64,000 nucleotides of DNA from Thiemannella venezuelensis (GCF_014203605.1 NZ_JACHJJ010000005.1:278455-342454); one strand, 5' to 3'; positions 7,846 to 16,046 are shown, counted from the first letter of the stretch. Program-made: numbers and translations. The notes: generated by a model from the letters alone, not told the origin.

Positions 7846-9747
7846 CTAGTTCGGGCGCCGCGGGCTCCGCTGGGCCCTGGGCTGGGGCCGGCGGCGGTTC
7901 TGGATGCGCTCGGAGGCCGCCGAGGGGGCGATCTCGTCGTCGTCCGTCGCCAGGTCCGGCGACTGGAAGATGACCGTGAACGGGCTGGCCGGAATGATCT
8001 TCTCCGGCTGGGGCCGGGGCGCCTCCGGCGCGGGCTCGTCGTCCCGGGCCGGGCTGCCGGCCGCCACCGGCTCGCCGAGACCGGCCTCGGGGTTGAGCCC
8101 GGTCCTGCGGGTACGGCCGCGCCGGGGCGCGGGCTCGTCGTTGCTCGGTGCCACGTCCGCCTCCACCGGAGGAAGTTCGACGACTTCTACGACAGGGTCC
8201 TGGATCCGCCCGGCCTCGACCGGCGCCGGGGTCTCCTCGGTGACACGGCCGCCGCGGGTGCGGCGGCTCCTGGTCTCCTGGGCGGGACGGCGCTCCGCCT
8301 CCTCCGCGAGAGGGGCCGGCGTGACCGCGGCCTCCTCCTGCACGGCCTCTTCCTGCACGGCCTCTTCCTGCACGGCCTCCGCGCTCCGGCCGCCGCGGGT
8401 GCGGCGGCGCTCGCGGGGGGCGCGGGCGGGCCGCTCGCGGCGCTCCTCGCGGTCCTCGTCACGGCCGCGGCGGGAACCGCGCGAGCGGACGCGGCCGGTC
8501 TCGCCGAGGTCCTCGACCTCTTCGGCGGCCAGGCCCGCGCGGGACCGGTTGGCCCGCGGCAGCACACCCCTGGTGCCCTCGGGGATGCCCAGGTCGCTGT
8601 AGATGTGCGGGGAGGTCGAGTAGGTCTCGGCGGGGTCGGCGAAGGAAAGCGAGAGCGCGTTGTTGATGACCTTCCAGCGGGTGAGGTCCTCCCACTCCAC
8701 GAAGGTCACCGCGACGCCGGTACGGCCCGCACGGCCGGTGCGGCCGATCCGGTGCACGTAGGCCTTCTCGTCCTGCGGGCAGTCGTAGTTGACGACGTGG
8801 GTGACGTCGTCGACGTCGATGCCGCGCGCCGCGACGTCGGTCGCGACGAGCACGTCGATCTTGCCGTTGCGGAAGGCCCGCAGGGCCTGCTCGCGCTGGC
8901 CCTGGCCAAGGTCTCCGTGGACGGCCGCGGCCGCGAACCCGCGCTCCTTGAGCTGCTCCACGACCATGTCGCAGGCGCGCTTGGTCTCGCAGAAGACCAT
9001 CGTGAGACCGCGGCCCTCGCACTGCAGGAGGCGCCCCAGGATCTCGATCTTGTCCATCCGGTGCGTGCGCCAGACGAACTGCGTGGTCTGCGGGGTCGCC
9101 TCCGCCTCGGCGTCGTTGGTCTCGGCCCGCACGTGGGTGGGGCGGTTGAGGTAGCGGCGGGACAGGGCGACGATCTCGCCCGGCAGGGTGGCGGAGAACA
9201 GCATCGTCTGCCGCTCGGCCGGGACGAGCTTGATGATGCGCTCGATGTCGGGCAGGAAGCCCAGGTCGAGCATGCGGTCGGCCTCGTCCAGGACGAGCAT
9301 GGCGATCTGGCTCAGGTCGAGGTGCTTCTGCTTGACCAGGTCGAGCAGGCGGCCCGGGGTGCCGACGATGACGTCGACGCCCTGCTGGAGCGCCTCGATC
9401 TGGGGCTCGTAGGCACGCCCGCCGTACACGGTGAGGATGCGGGAACCGAGCTTGCCGGCGGCCGTGACCAGGTCCTCGGTGACCTGGAGGGCCAGCTCGC
9501 GGGTGGGCACGACGACCAGCCCGCGCGGCTTCTTCCGGTTCTTCCTGGGCTTGCCGACACGCTGGAGCATCGCCACGCCGAAGGCGTAGGTCTTGCCGGT
9601 GCCGGTGCGCGCCTGGCCGATGATGTCCTGGCCGCCGAGGGCCAGAGGGAGCGCCATCTCCTGGATGGGGAACGGCGCGGTGATGCCCTCGGTCTCGAGG
9701 GCGTCGGCGATCTCTGGTGTGACTCCGAGGTCTCGGAAGGTCGTCAG
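7846..9747 (-). CDS. DEAD-box ATP-dependent RNA helicase (RhlE-like), probable CTG start
   Basis: An RNA helicase of about 633 residues. Motifs in order: Q motif (APFPIQE), motif I ARTGTGKT, motif II VLDEADRML, motif III FSAT, and motif VI HRIGRTGRAGR. After about residue 400 comes a long charged, Arg- and Glu-rich tail with four copies of a VQEEA-like 5-mer, probably disordered and RNA-binding. The first in-frame ATG (9657) would cut off the Q motif. Reading upstream from it gives 30 more codons that match the family N-terminus (TTFRDLGVTPEIADALE), beginning at CTG 9745-9747; a TGA lies further up and no ATG, GTG or TTG lies between. CTG 9747 is thus my best start. Likely role: ribosome or mRNA structure remodelling. 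Confidence 0.92.
   Translation of the reverse strand: MTTFRDLGVTPEIADALETEGITAPFPIQEMALPLALGGQDIIGQARTGTGKTYAFGVAMLQRVGKPRKNRKKPRGLVVVPTRELALQVTEDLVTAAGKLGSRILTVYGGRAYEPQIEALQQGVDVIVGTPGRLLDLVKQKHLDLSQIAMLVLDEADRMLDLGFLPDIERIIKLVPAERQTMLFSATLPGEIVALSRRYLNRPTHVRAETNDAEAEATPQTTQFVWRTHRMDKIEILGRLLQCEGRGLTMVFCETKRACDMVVEQLKERGFAAAAVHGDLGQGQREQALRAFRNGKIDVLVATDVAARGIDVDDVTHVVNYDCPQDEKAYVHRIGRTGRAGRTGVAVTFVEWEDLTRWKVINNALSLSFADPAETYSTSPHIYSDLGIPEGTRGVLPRANRSRAGLAAEEVEDLGETGRVRSRGSRRGRDEDREERRERPARAPRERRRTRGGRSAEAVQEEAVQEEAVQEEAAVTPAPLAEEAERRPAQETRSRRTRGGRVTEETPAPVEAGRIQDPVVEVVELPPVEADVAPSNDEPAPRRGRTRRTGLNPEAGLGEPVAAGSPARDDEPAPEAPRPQPEKIIPASPFTVIFQSPDLATDDDEIAPSAASERIQNRRRPQPRAQRSPRRPN
8330..8389. 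repeat. 15-bp tandem repeat (4 units) inside the helicase gene
   Basis: Four consecutive 15-bp units (GCCTCTTCCTGCACG on the plus strand; the first differs by one base) encode the repeated VQEEA-like pentapeptide in the helicase tail. Being in multiples of 3 it can change copy number without a frameshift. Confidence 0.9.
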
Positions 9748-9919
9748 CTTGGGCCTGCCTAAGTCTCCGTTGAAGGCAGTCCTGCCGGGACCGCGGGCGA
9801 AAAGATCTCCCCGTGCCGGGTCCTCGCGGAAGGGCCAGCCCTCTCATGTCATCAACGACCGCTGCGGCGTCACGCCGACTTTTGGGGGCGTCCGAGGGCG
9901 GGTCCCCCCGGATTAACAC

Positions 9920-9933
9920 AGTGCGGTCGCACT
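9920..9933. promoter_or_regulatory. Palindrome upstream of the helicase
   Basis: A 6-2-6 perfect inverted repeat (AGTGCG GT CGCACT) in the 335-bp gap between the helicase start (9747) and the ferritin-like gene (10083). A second, looser repeat (GGGAAT, 11 nt, ATTCCC) follows near 9963-9985. Either could be an operator or leader hairpin for the minus-strand helicase. The rest of the gap shows no gene. Confidence 0.3.
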
Positions 9934-10070
9934 TTCACAGATGAGTGTACCCGATACCACAACGGGGAATCGATTTCTCGGCATTCCCGCTGAATCCCCT
10001 GGCCATTCTGCCGCCCGCCCCGTGCGCGGCGGGTCGCCGGCCCTGCGGAGACGCCGGGCCCCGCCGCTCG

Positions 10071-10076
10071 TAAGCT
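10071..10076 (+). promoter_or_regulatory. Putative -10 element for the ferritin-like gene
   Basis: TAAGCT, 6 nt before the ATG at 10083 and with no Shine-Dalgarno, fits a leaderless start. Confidence 0.4.
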
Positions 10077-10082
10077 GCGCTC

Positions 10083-10730
10083 ATGAGTGATTCCTCTCCC
10101 GGCGTCGTCGACCTTCTCGGCGTCCTGGCGTATGCCGAGCTGACGGCGTTCCTCCGCCTCGCGGAGGACGCCGCACGCCACGCTCCGACGCTCACCGACC
10201 GGGCCGCACTCGGCGATCTCGCGGCGGCCGAGTACGCGCACTTCCGCCTGCTCCGCGACCGGCTCGCCTCGCTCGGTGCGGACCCGGAGGAGGCGATGGC
10301 CCCGTTCGCCGGGCCGCTGGACGGCTGGCACGAGCAGACCGCGCCGGGGGACTGGCTGGAGGTCCTGGTCAAGGCGTACGTCGGCACCGGTATCGCGCTC
10401 GACTTCTACCGCGAGGCCGCGGCCCGCGTGGACGAGGAGACACGGCGGCTGGTCGAGGAGGTCCTCGCCGACGAGGGGCGCTCCCAGTTCGCGGTGGAGC
10501 GGGTCAGCATGGCGATCAAGGAGGACCCGAAGCTGAGCGGGCGGCTGGCGCTGTGGGCCAGGCGGATGGTCGGCGAGGCGCTGAGCCAGGGACAGCACGT
10601 GGCCGCCGCGCGGCCGGAGCTGGCCGCACTGCTGGTGAGCGCGGAGGAGGACATCGCCCGGATGTTCACCCGGCTGACCGAGGCGCACGGCAGGCGCATG
10701 GAGGCGCTGGGCCTGACCCCCGGACCCTGA
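10083..10730 (+). CDS. Ferritin-like fold protein (MiaE-like family)
   Basis: A 215-residue all-helical protein of the ferritin-like fold family usually found beside the RhlE-like helicase in actinobacteria. Candidate di-iron ligands: Glu in LAYAELTAF, the E-x-x-H pair in AAAEYAHFRLL, and Glu/His in LADEGRSQF and LTEAHGRRM. The family is named after tRNA hydroxylase MiaE, but a tRNA substrate is not shown. No membrane segment. It diverges from the helicase and probably has its own leaderless promoter. Confidence 0.82.
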   Translation: MSDSSPGVVDLLGVLAYAELTAFLRLAEDAARHAPTLTDRAALGDLAAAEYAHFRLLRDRLASLGADPEEAMAPFAGPLDGWHEQTAPGDWLEVLVKAYVGTGIALDFYREAAARVDEETRRLVEEVLADEGRSQFAVERVSMAIKEDPKLSGRLALWARRMVGEALSQGQHVAAARPELAALLVSAEEDIARMFTRLTEAHGRRMEALGLTPGP

Positions 10731-10800
10731 CGCTCCGGGGTCCCGGCCCCGGTCCGGGAGAACCGGTCTGCTGATCGGGCGGCGTGGAGGCGGTCAACGG

Positions 10801-10905
10801 TTGTACGGTGCGAGACATGAGGGCCTCGCGCCGCTACGGCAGTTCCTTGACGAGATGTGGGCCGAATCGCTGGGCTTCGCGCGCAGTGCTGCGAAGGGGG
10901 AGCGC
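10801..10905 (+). pseudogene. Possible remnant of an ArsR-type regulator C-terminus
   Basis: Translation of frame 10801 gives a short run (HEGLAPLRQFLDEMWAESL) that resembles the C-terminal helix of ArsR-family regulators, where GL-x-PL-x-x-(F/Y)LD-x-(F/M)W-x-E(A/S)L is common. Nothing resembling the winged-helix domain lies upstream, and downstream the frame degrades into Pro/Arg-rich sequence without a stop until 11265. I read it as the tail of a decayed gene. The evidence is about 30 residues only, so chance is possible. Confidence 0.35.
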
Positions 10906-11016
10906 GGGCTGCCCGGCCACCGAGCCGGGACGGGACACCGCCCACGGGGTCCGCCGGACCCCCCGCCCGCGCGGTTGCGGACTCGGCGGACGGGGCGAGT
11001 GCCCGGGCGGCGAAGA

Positions 11017-11247
11017 CTAGAGGGTGCCGCCGAAACCGACCGGGCGGGCCTCCTCCTCGCCGATCTCGATGAAACCGAGCGAGGCGATCGGGACGAGGAC
11101 CTTGCGGCCCTTGACGTCGGTGAGGGAGAAGATCCCCCGGTCGGCGGAGAGGGCCTTGCCGAGCTCCTCCTCCACCTGCTCGGACGAGAGGTCGGTCTCC
11201 ACTACGAGCTCGCGGTGCACGGACCGCACGCCGATCTTGACTTCCAC
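11017..11247 (-). CDS. DUF3107 family small protein
   Basis: A 76-residue protein matching the actinobacterial DUF3107 family (similar to mycobacterial TB9.4, as I recall it). It starts VEVKIGVRSVHRELVVET and ends in a conserved VPIASLGFIEIG segment. The GTG at 11247 is preferred over the ATG at 11280 because AAGGGGA is placed 5 to 11 nt upstream and the family begins here. It neighbours TetR on the same strand, as in other actinobacteria. Function unknown. Confidence 0.85.
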   Translation of the reverse strand: MEVKIGVRSVHRELVVETDLSSEQVEEELGKALSADRGIFSLTDVKGRKVLVPIASLGFIEIGEEEARPVGFGGTL

Positions 11248-11383
11248 GGTGTCCCCTTTCGATGAGGGCTGCCGTCCCATCGTGACCCCATCGGGGATCT
11301 GACGCGCCGGTTGATCGCGTCAAGCGAACAGGAACACCGCGGGCCCGGGCGGATCGCCGGGCCGTGCCGCGAGCCGCCGGCCG

Positions 11384-12004
11384 TCAGCTCGTGCGGGGGA
11401 AGCCGGAGATGCCGCGCCAGGCCAGGCGGGCCATGAGCTGGGTGGCGGCGTCCTTCGGGATGGAGCCGGTGCTGCTGATCCAGTAGCGGGCGCTGACCTC
11501 GGCCATGCCGACCAGGCCGACGCCGAGGAGGCGGGCCTCGTCGCTGGAGCAGCCGGTGTCCTCCTGGATGACGTGGCTGATCATCTCCGCGCTCTCGCGG
11601 AGGTTGCGCTCGATGCGCTGGCGGACCTGGGCGACGTTGCGCAGGTCGGACTCGAAGACGAGGCGGAACGCCTCGCCCTGGCCGGAGACGAAGTCGAAGA
11701 AGGCGCCGATCGCGGCCTGGACGCGCTGCTTGTTGTCCGTGGTGGAGGCGAGGGCGTCCCGGCAGCGGGTGATCATGTCGTCCACGTGCAGGTCGAGCAG
11801 GGCGAGGTAGAGCTCCTGCTTGCCGGGGAAGTGCTGGTAGAGGACCGGCTTGCTGACCCCGGCCCGCTCGGCGATCTCGTCCATCGCGGCCGCGTGGTAT
11901 CCGTTCTCCACGAACACCTCCTGCGCCGCACTGAGCAGCTGGCGGCGGCGGGCCATCCGGGGCAGCCGGGTGCCCCGGGGCTTGGCGTCCGGGGTAGCGG
12001 TCAC
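11384..12004 (-). CDS. TetR family transcriptional regulator
   Basis: A 206-residue TetR regulator. The N-terminal HTH reads RRRQLLSAAQEVFVENGYHA, then MDEIAERAGVSKPVLYQHFPGK, a typical TetR recognition helix. The C-terminal domain is all-helical and would bind an unknown ligand. The GTG at 12004 is chosen because AAGGAG sits 7 nt upstream; the longer reading from 12091 has no such site and adds an unlikely Arg/Pro leader. In this syntenic position (next to DUF3107 and the rhlE-like helicase) TetR proteins are widely conserved in actinobacteria, but the regulon is not evident here. Confidence 0.9.
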   Translation of the reverse strand: MTATPDAKPRGTRLPRMARRRQLLSAAQEVFVENGYHAAAMDEIAERAGVSKPVLYQHFPGKQELYLALLDLHVDDMITRCRDALASTTDNKQRVQAAIGAFFDFVSGQGEAFRLVFESDLRNVAQVRQRIERNLRESAEMISHVIQEDTGCSSDEARLLGVGLVGMAEVSARYWISSTGSIPKDAATQLMARLAWRGISGFPRTS

Positions 12005-12128
12005 GGCGGTCTCCTTGCGGGATGCTCCTATGAGCGCCCGGGGCATCCCACCCGGCCGCCGCTGGCTGCGCGCGGCCCGGTCGGCGGGCACTCTACGTCT
12101 CGGGCCATCCTACGCGCGGGTAACCAGG

Positions 12129-12362
12129 TCAGCGATAGTCGTCCTCGTCGATGGCGACCTCCCGGCTCTGCTCGGTGGCGTCCGCGGGGTCGGCGTCGAA
12201 CGGGATCCGGTCGGGCCAGGCGGGGCCTCCGGCGCGCATCTCGCGGTGCTGCTCGGCCGCGTCGGCCTCGGGGGTCTCGACGTCCCGCTCGCCCCCGGTC
12301 CCCGCGGCCGCGGTGTCGTCGATCTCCTCGAGGGTGTCGCCGTTCACATCCATCTCCGACAT
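12129..12362 (-). CDS. Small acidic protein with two DA-x-EQ motifs
   Basis: A 77-residue, strongly acidic, probably disordered protein. It contains two similar segments, PEADAAEQHRE and PADATEQSRE, and ends in AIDEDDYR. I recall similar short acidic proteins in actinobacteria but know no function. ATG at 12362 is preceded by GGAAGGA. It lies divergently from ku, about 208 bp apart. Confidence 0.65.
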   Translation of the reverse strand: MSEMDVNGDTLEEIDDTAAAGTGGERDVETPEADAAEQHREMRAGGPAWPDRIPFDADPADATEQSREVAIDEDDYR

Positions 12363-12570
12363 CGGCCCGTCCTTCCGTCCTCCGCGAGCAATGGACGCCA
12401 CCCAGCGTACGTCTCGGCGGCCCACCCGTTTGACAAGGCAGGGGCATCGGTTTTCCCGTGGCGGGTATGTGCCCCGTCGGTGAGTGTTTCCATCCACTTG
12501 ACGATATTTCCGAACATGTGCGCGAAAATCGATGGAGAAACCTCCGGAGAGACCGAGGCAGGGAGGCGCC

Positions 12571-13392
12571 ATGCGGAGCATCTGGAAGGGCGCGGTGTCC
12601 TTCGGGCTCGTCACGATCCCGATCAGGTTGTACACCGCGACGGAGCAGCGCGACGTCGCCTTCCACCAGGTGCACCGGGAGGACGGCGGCCGGGTGAGGT
12701 TCCGCCGGGTCTGCGAGGTCTGCGGGGAGGAGGTGCCCTTCGCCCACGTGGCCAAGGGCTACGAGCTGCCCACCGGGGAGATGGTGGTGCTCGGCGAGGA
12801 CGACTTCGAGGACCTGCCGCTGCCGACGGCGCACCGGATCGAGGTGCTCCAGTTCAGCCCCGCGGACCAGATCGACCCGATCCTGCTGAACAGGTCCTAC
12901 TACCTGGAGCCGGACCCCGTGGGCGTGAAGCCGTACGTCCTGCTCCGCGACGCGCTCGAGCGGTCGGGGCGGGTGGCGATCGCGAAGGTGGCGCTGCGGC
13001 GGCGGGAGTCGCTCGCGGCGCTGCGGGTCCGGGAGGGGGTGGTCGTGCTGGAGACCATGCTCTGGCCCGACGAGGTGCGCGAGGCCGGCTTCGGCTTCCT
13101 GGACGAGAGCGTGGAGATCCGCGCGCAGGAGTCGAGGATGGCCGCCTCGCTCGTCGAGTCCATGAGCGGGGACTTCGACCCGGCCGCGCACCGAGACGCC
13201 TACCGGGAGGCGCTGCAGGAGGTCATCGAGGCGAAGGTGGCGGGCCGTGAGATGGTGCGGCCCGCGGCCCCGGTCGCGGAGGGCGGCCCGCCGGCGGATC
13301 TGATGGACGTGCTGCGGGCCAGTGTGGACGCGGCGAAGCGGGAGCGGAAGAAGCCCGAACGCGGGTCCCGCAAGGCCCGCGAGTCCGCCTGA
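12571..13392 (+). CDS. ku: Ku family DNA end-binding protein (NHEJ)
   Basis: A 273-residue bacterial Ku. Family features: N-terminal MRSIWKGAVSFGLVTIPI, RLYTATE, the VCEVCGEEV pair of Cys, and RSYYLEPDPVGVKPY. It forms a homodimeric ring on double-strand DNA ends and recruits ligase D. The C-terminus is a short Lys/Arg-rich tail (RKKPERGSRKARESA) typical of a DNA-sliding extension. The ATG at 12571 follows GGGAGG. No ligD is in the window, so the partner must be elsewhere. A strong hairpin follows. Confidence 0.96.
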   Translation: MRSIWKGAVSFGLVTIPIRLYTATEQRDVAFHQVHREDGGRVRFRRVCEVCGEEVPFAHVAKGYELPTGEMVVLGEDDFEDLPLPTAHRIEVLQFSPADQIDPILLNRSYYLEPDPVGVKPYVLLRDALERSGRVAIAKVALRRRESLAALRVREGVVVLETMLWPDEVREAGFGFLDESVEIRAQESRMAASLVESMSGDFDPAAHRDAYREALQEVIEAKVAGREMVRPAAPVAEGGPPADLMDVLRASVDAAKRERKKPERGSRKARESA

Positions 13393-13483
13393 GGCCGTGG
13401 GGAGCCGGGGGAGGGCGCGCCTGCGCCGTGCGTCCGCGGGGCGGTCGGCGTCCGCGGGGCGGCCCGGGCCCGGCGCGGACATG

Positions 13484-13520
13484 CCCGTGCCGTGGGCCTT
13501 CGCGGGCGCCACGGCACGGG
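13484..13520. terminator. Bidirectional terminator between ku and the secreted-protein gene
   Basis: A perfect 12-bp stem (CCCGTGCCGTGG with CCACGGCACGGG, 13-nt loop) between the convergent ends of ku and the minus-strand gene ending at 13549. A second small inverted repeat (8-1-8, 13534-13550) overlaps that gene's stop codon. Confidence 0.65.
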
Positions 13521-13548
13521 ATCACCTGGTGGTGAACCGATCATCGGT

Positions 13549-13902
13549 TCAGGGCGTGAACTGGAACTTCCGGCCCTTGTTCAGGTAGTACTTGTGGGCG
13601 CCGCCCCACAGGCCCGAGTTGCCGATCACCCACCGCCAGTTCTCCTTGGCGCGCCTGCACTGGCCGACGGTCGTCTGGTTCGGGTAGAGGACGTCGATGA
13701 CCTTGTACCTCTTCTTGACGACGGGCCTGATGCCCGGCTTCCTGTGCACGTTGAGGACGCTGCCGGCGGAGACGTTGCGCACCTTGTAGAAGCAGGCGGT
13801 CTCGGCGCTGGCCGGGGTCGCGGTGATGGCGCTGAGGGCGATCAGGCCGCCGCCGGCGACGGTCGCTGCCGCGAGAGTGCTCGCGAGGCGCTGGAACTTC
13901 AT
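13549..13902 (-). CDS. Small secreted protein, paralogue 1 (SH3-like)
   Basis: A 117-residue exported protein. A signal peptide of about 33 residues ends TPASA before ETACFYKVR. The mature part carries the shared pattern C-x-Y-x-VR-x-V ... A-G-S-x-L-x-V, a turn with VIDVLYPNQTTVGQC, and an ending NWRWVIGN...HKYYL. This spacing suggests a bacterial SH3-like (cell-wall-binding) fold with one disulphide, which is inference. AAGGAAGTGA upstream of ATG serves as ribosome-binding site. The gene is one of three tandem paralogues on this strand. Confidence 0.72.
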   Translation of the reverse strand: MKFQRLASTLAAATVAGGGLIALSAITATPASAETACFYKVRNVSAGSVLNVHRKPGIRPVVKKRYKVIDVLYPNQTTVGQCRRAKENWRWVIGNSGLWGGAHKYYLNKGRKFQFTP

Positions 13903-14113
13903 TTAGGTCACTTCCTTGCAGTCATTTCGAACCAACTTGTCGCCCGAATAATCGGTTATGCAGCCATGTAACGGGACATATGCGACTATTGGATGGACGA
14001 AAGTCGTCGGACGCGTCTTCTTCTCAAGGCCCGTGGATGTGCGAACAAGTGCGACGCATCGGGACCCGCGTGGTGAGGGCCGTGCCATCGATCGTCCTGG
14101 GCCGTCGGGGCTG

Positions 14114-14437
14114 TCAGTACACCCGCAGGAGCTTCTTCAGGTAGCGCTTGTGCGAGAAGCCCTCGTTGCCGCCGATGCCGGTGACGGAACGCCAGTTCGC
14201 CCGCTCCCGCTTGCACCGGCCGACGGTGATCTGGCCGGGGTTCAGGGCGTCGATGACGGTGGCGCTCGCGAACGGGGCGTCGCGCACGGCGAGGGCGCTG
14301 CCGGCGGGGACGTGGCGCACGCGGTAGGCGCAGGTCGCAGCCTCTGCGGCGGTCGCGGTGGCGGCGCTGAAGACGACCATGCCGCCGCCGGCGACGGCGG
14401 CTGCGACCATGGCGCCAGCGAGTCGCTTAAAGATCAT
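14114..14437 (-). CDS. Small secreted protein, paralogue 2 (SH3-like)
   Basis: A 107-residue exported protein with signal peptide ending ATAAEA before ATCAYRVRHV. It keeps the paralogue pattern: CAYRVRHVPAGSALAVRD, VIDALNPGQITVGRC, NWRSVTGIGGNEG, HKRYLKKLL. AAGGAGTGACTA before the ATG closely copies the leader of paralogue 1. The 134-bp upstream region (14441-14575) is clearly AT-richer than the rest of the window and holds the presumed promoter. Confidence 0.72.
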   Translation of the reverse strand: MIFKRLAGAMVAAAVAGGGMVVFSAATATAAEAATCAYRVRHVPAGSALAVRDAPFASATVIDALNPGQITVGRCKRERANWRSVTGIGGNEGFSHKRYLKKLLRVY

Positions 14438-14575
14438 TAGTCACTCCTTCTCTCTCGATGCGGTGACTACGGCCTTGATGTCCGGATTCATGCTACAAAA
14501 ACGGGCACTCAGCGTCATATACCAAATACATAGAGTTACATGATGCGTCCTTGCGCCTTTTCCGGACAAAAGGGA

Positions 14576-14609
14576 CATGCCGCGGAGTCCGGGCGGACTC
14601 CGCGGCATG
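14576..14609 (-). terminator. Terminator of secreted paralogue 3
   Basis: A 15-bp perfect stem (CATGCCGCGGAGTCC with GGACTCCGCGGCATG, 4-nt loop) 30 bp beyond the stop codon at 14639, followed on the minus strand by a TTTT run. A classical intrinsic terminator. Confidence 0.8.
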
Positions 14610-14638
14610 GGAAGGGTGAAGGGAGGGCGGCGGCCGTC

Positions 14639-14974
14639 CTAAAGGCCGTACTCCCGGGTCGTGCCGAGCCTCTTCAGATGCTTCTGCCGGACGTAGCCCC
14701 GCTCGAGGTCCCGCGTGCCCACGATCTTGTGCCACTTCTCGCCGCCGCCGTACCCCTGGCAGCTCCCCAGGGTCCGGTCGCCTCTGCGGAGCCGGTCCAC
14801 GGCCCTGCCCTTCCTGGAGGGCTTGGCCTTCACCGGCGCGCTGTGCCTGACCAGGAACACGCAGCCCAGCCCCGCGGCCTCGGCCGGAGCCGCCAGGGCG
14901 GCGCCCGTCACCACCGTGCCTCCGGCGGCGACGGCCGCGGCGGCGAGGGCGACGGCGAAGCGCTTGAGTCGCAT
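14639..14974 (-). CDS. Small secreted protein, paralogue 3 (SH3-like)
   Basis: A 111-residue exported protein. The signal peptide ends APAEA before AGLGCVFLVRH. The mature part follows the same plan as its two neighbours (CVFLVRHSAPVKAKPS, VDRLRRGDRTLGSC, KWHKIVG, RQKHLKRLG) but is the most divergent. ATG 14974 is chosen over 14995 because GAAGGGG precedes it. It has its own terminator. Cell-wall association or a secreted modulator role is only a guess. Confidence 0.7.
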   Translation of the reverse strand: MRLKRFAVALAAAAVAAGGTVVTGAALAAPAEAAGLGCVFLVRHSAPVKAKPSRKGRAVDRLRRGDRTLGSCQGYGGGEKWHKIVGTRDLERGYVRQKHLKRLGTTREYGL

Positions 14975-15134
14975 GGTGTAACCCCTTCTCGACATAGGAC
15001 CCTGCTTCCGTCCTGGATGTCACCGCCCGGCGCTCGAGGAGGGGCGACGCTCGGCCATATGCCGAACGCTTAGGTTCTCCCGGGTCGTTCTTGTGGAATA
15101 ACGTCGGAACAGGACATGAACCTCGGGAGGGCGC

Positions 15135-16046
15135 GTGGTGGACAGGCCGATTCCATGCTGGCCGGGAGAGCTGGTCGACCTGGGAGGGCAGCGCGTCCAC
15201 GTGCGCTCGACCCCGCGCGGGCCCGCCGAGACGGCCGTCTACGTGCACGGGCTCGCGGGCTCGGCGACCAACTGGACCGACCTGATGGGCGAGCTCTCGG
15301 ACGCGGTGACCGGCCACGCGGTCGACCTGCCCGGTGCCGGGTACTCACCGGAGCCGCCCGGCGGCGACTACTCCATCGGCGCCCACGCCCGGACCGTCGC
15401 GAAACTGATCGAGCGGGTCGCCGACCGCCCCGTCCACCTGTTCGGCAACTCCCTGGGCGGCGCGGTCTCGGTGCGGCTCGCCGCCGCCCGCCCCGACCTG
15501 GTCCGCTCGCTCACCCTCGTCTCCCCGGCCCTGCCCGACCTGCTGCCGAGGTACGGCCCGGCGCGCGTGGCCCTGTCCGCGGTGCCCGGCCTCGGCGAGT
15601 GGGCGTTCGACCGGCTGCGCGTCCTGCCCGCCGAGCGCAGGCTCAACGCCACCCTCGGCATGTGCTACGCCGACCTCGGCCGGGTGCACCCGGAGCGGCT
15701 CCGGGAGGCGGCCGAGGAACTGCGCCGCCGCGACGGCCTGCCGTACGCCGGGAGCGCCCTGCTCAACTCGGCGCGGGGCCTCGTCGCCGAGTACTTCAGG
15801 CGCGGCGAGGAGAGCCTCTGGCGGCAGGCGGCCCGGATCCAGGCGCCCACGCTGGTGATCCACGGCCGCCACGACCGGCTCGTCAACCCGCGCATGGCCG
15901 CCCGGGCCGGCCGGACGTTCCCGCACGTGCGGCTGGTGCTGCTGCCCGACGCCGGGCACGTGGCCCAGATGGAGCTGCCGGAGAGGGTGGCCCGCGAGGC
16001 GCGTCGTCTGATATATGAGACGACGCCCGTCACGATTGGGGAATGA
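15135..16046 (+). CDS. Alpha/beta hydrolase (LipV-like position)
   Basis: A 303-residue alpha/beta-hydrolase: VYVHGLAGSATNW (oxyanion hole), nucleophile elbow GNSLGG, acid in VIHGRHDRLV, catalytic His in PDAGHVAQ. No signal peptide. The GTG at 15135 (a second GTG follows directly) has GGGAGG upstream. The gene lies 75 bp upstream of moeZ on the same strand. Substrate unknown; esterase or lipase activity is probable. Confidence 0.9.
   Translation: MVDRPIPCWPGELVDLGGQRVHVRSTPRGPAETAVYVHGLAGSATNWTDLMGELSDAVTGHAVDLPGAGYSPEPPGGDYSIGAHARTVAKLIERVADRPVHLFGNSLGGAVSVRLAAARPDLVRSLTLVSPALPDLLPRYGPARVALSAVPGLGEWAFDRLRVLPAERRLNATLGMCYADLGRVHPERLREAAEELRRRDGLPYAGSALLNSARGLVAEYFRRGEESLWRQAARIQAPTLVIHGRHDRLVNPRMAARAGRTFPHVRLVLLPDAGHVAQMELPERVAREARRLIYETTPVTIGE

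Noticed and set aside
12571..13392. A Ku-LigD operon
   Set aside because: No ligase D, polymerase or nuclease domain gene lies beside ku.
13903..14088. Minus-strand open frame of 61 codons upstream of secreted paralogue 1
   Set aside because: Has no ribosome-binding site and overlaps the AT-rich promoter region; no signal peptide or similarity to the paralogues.
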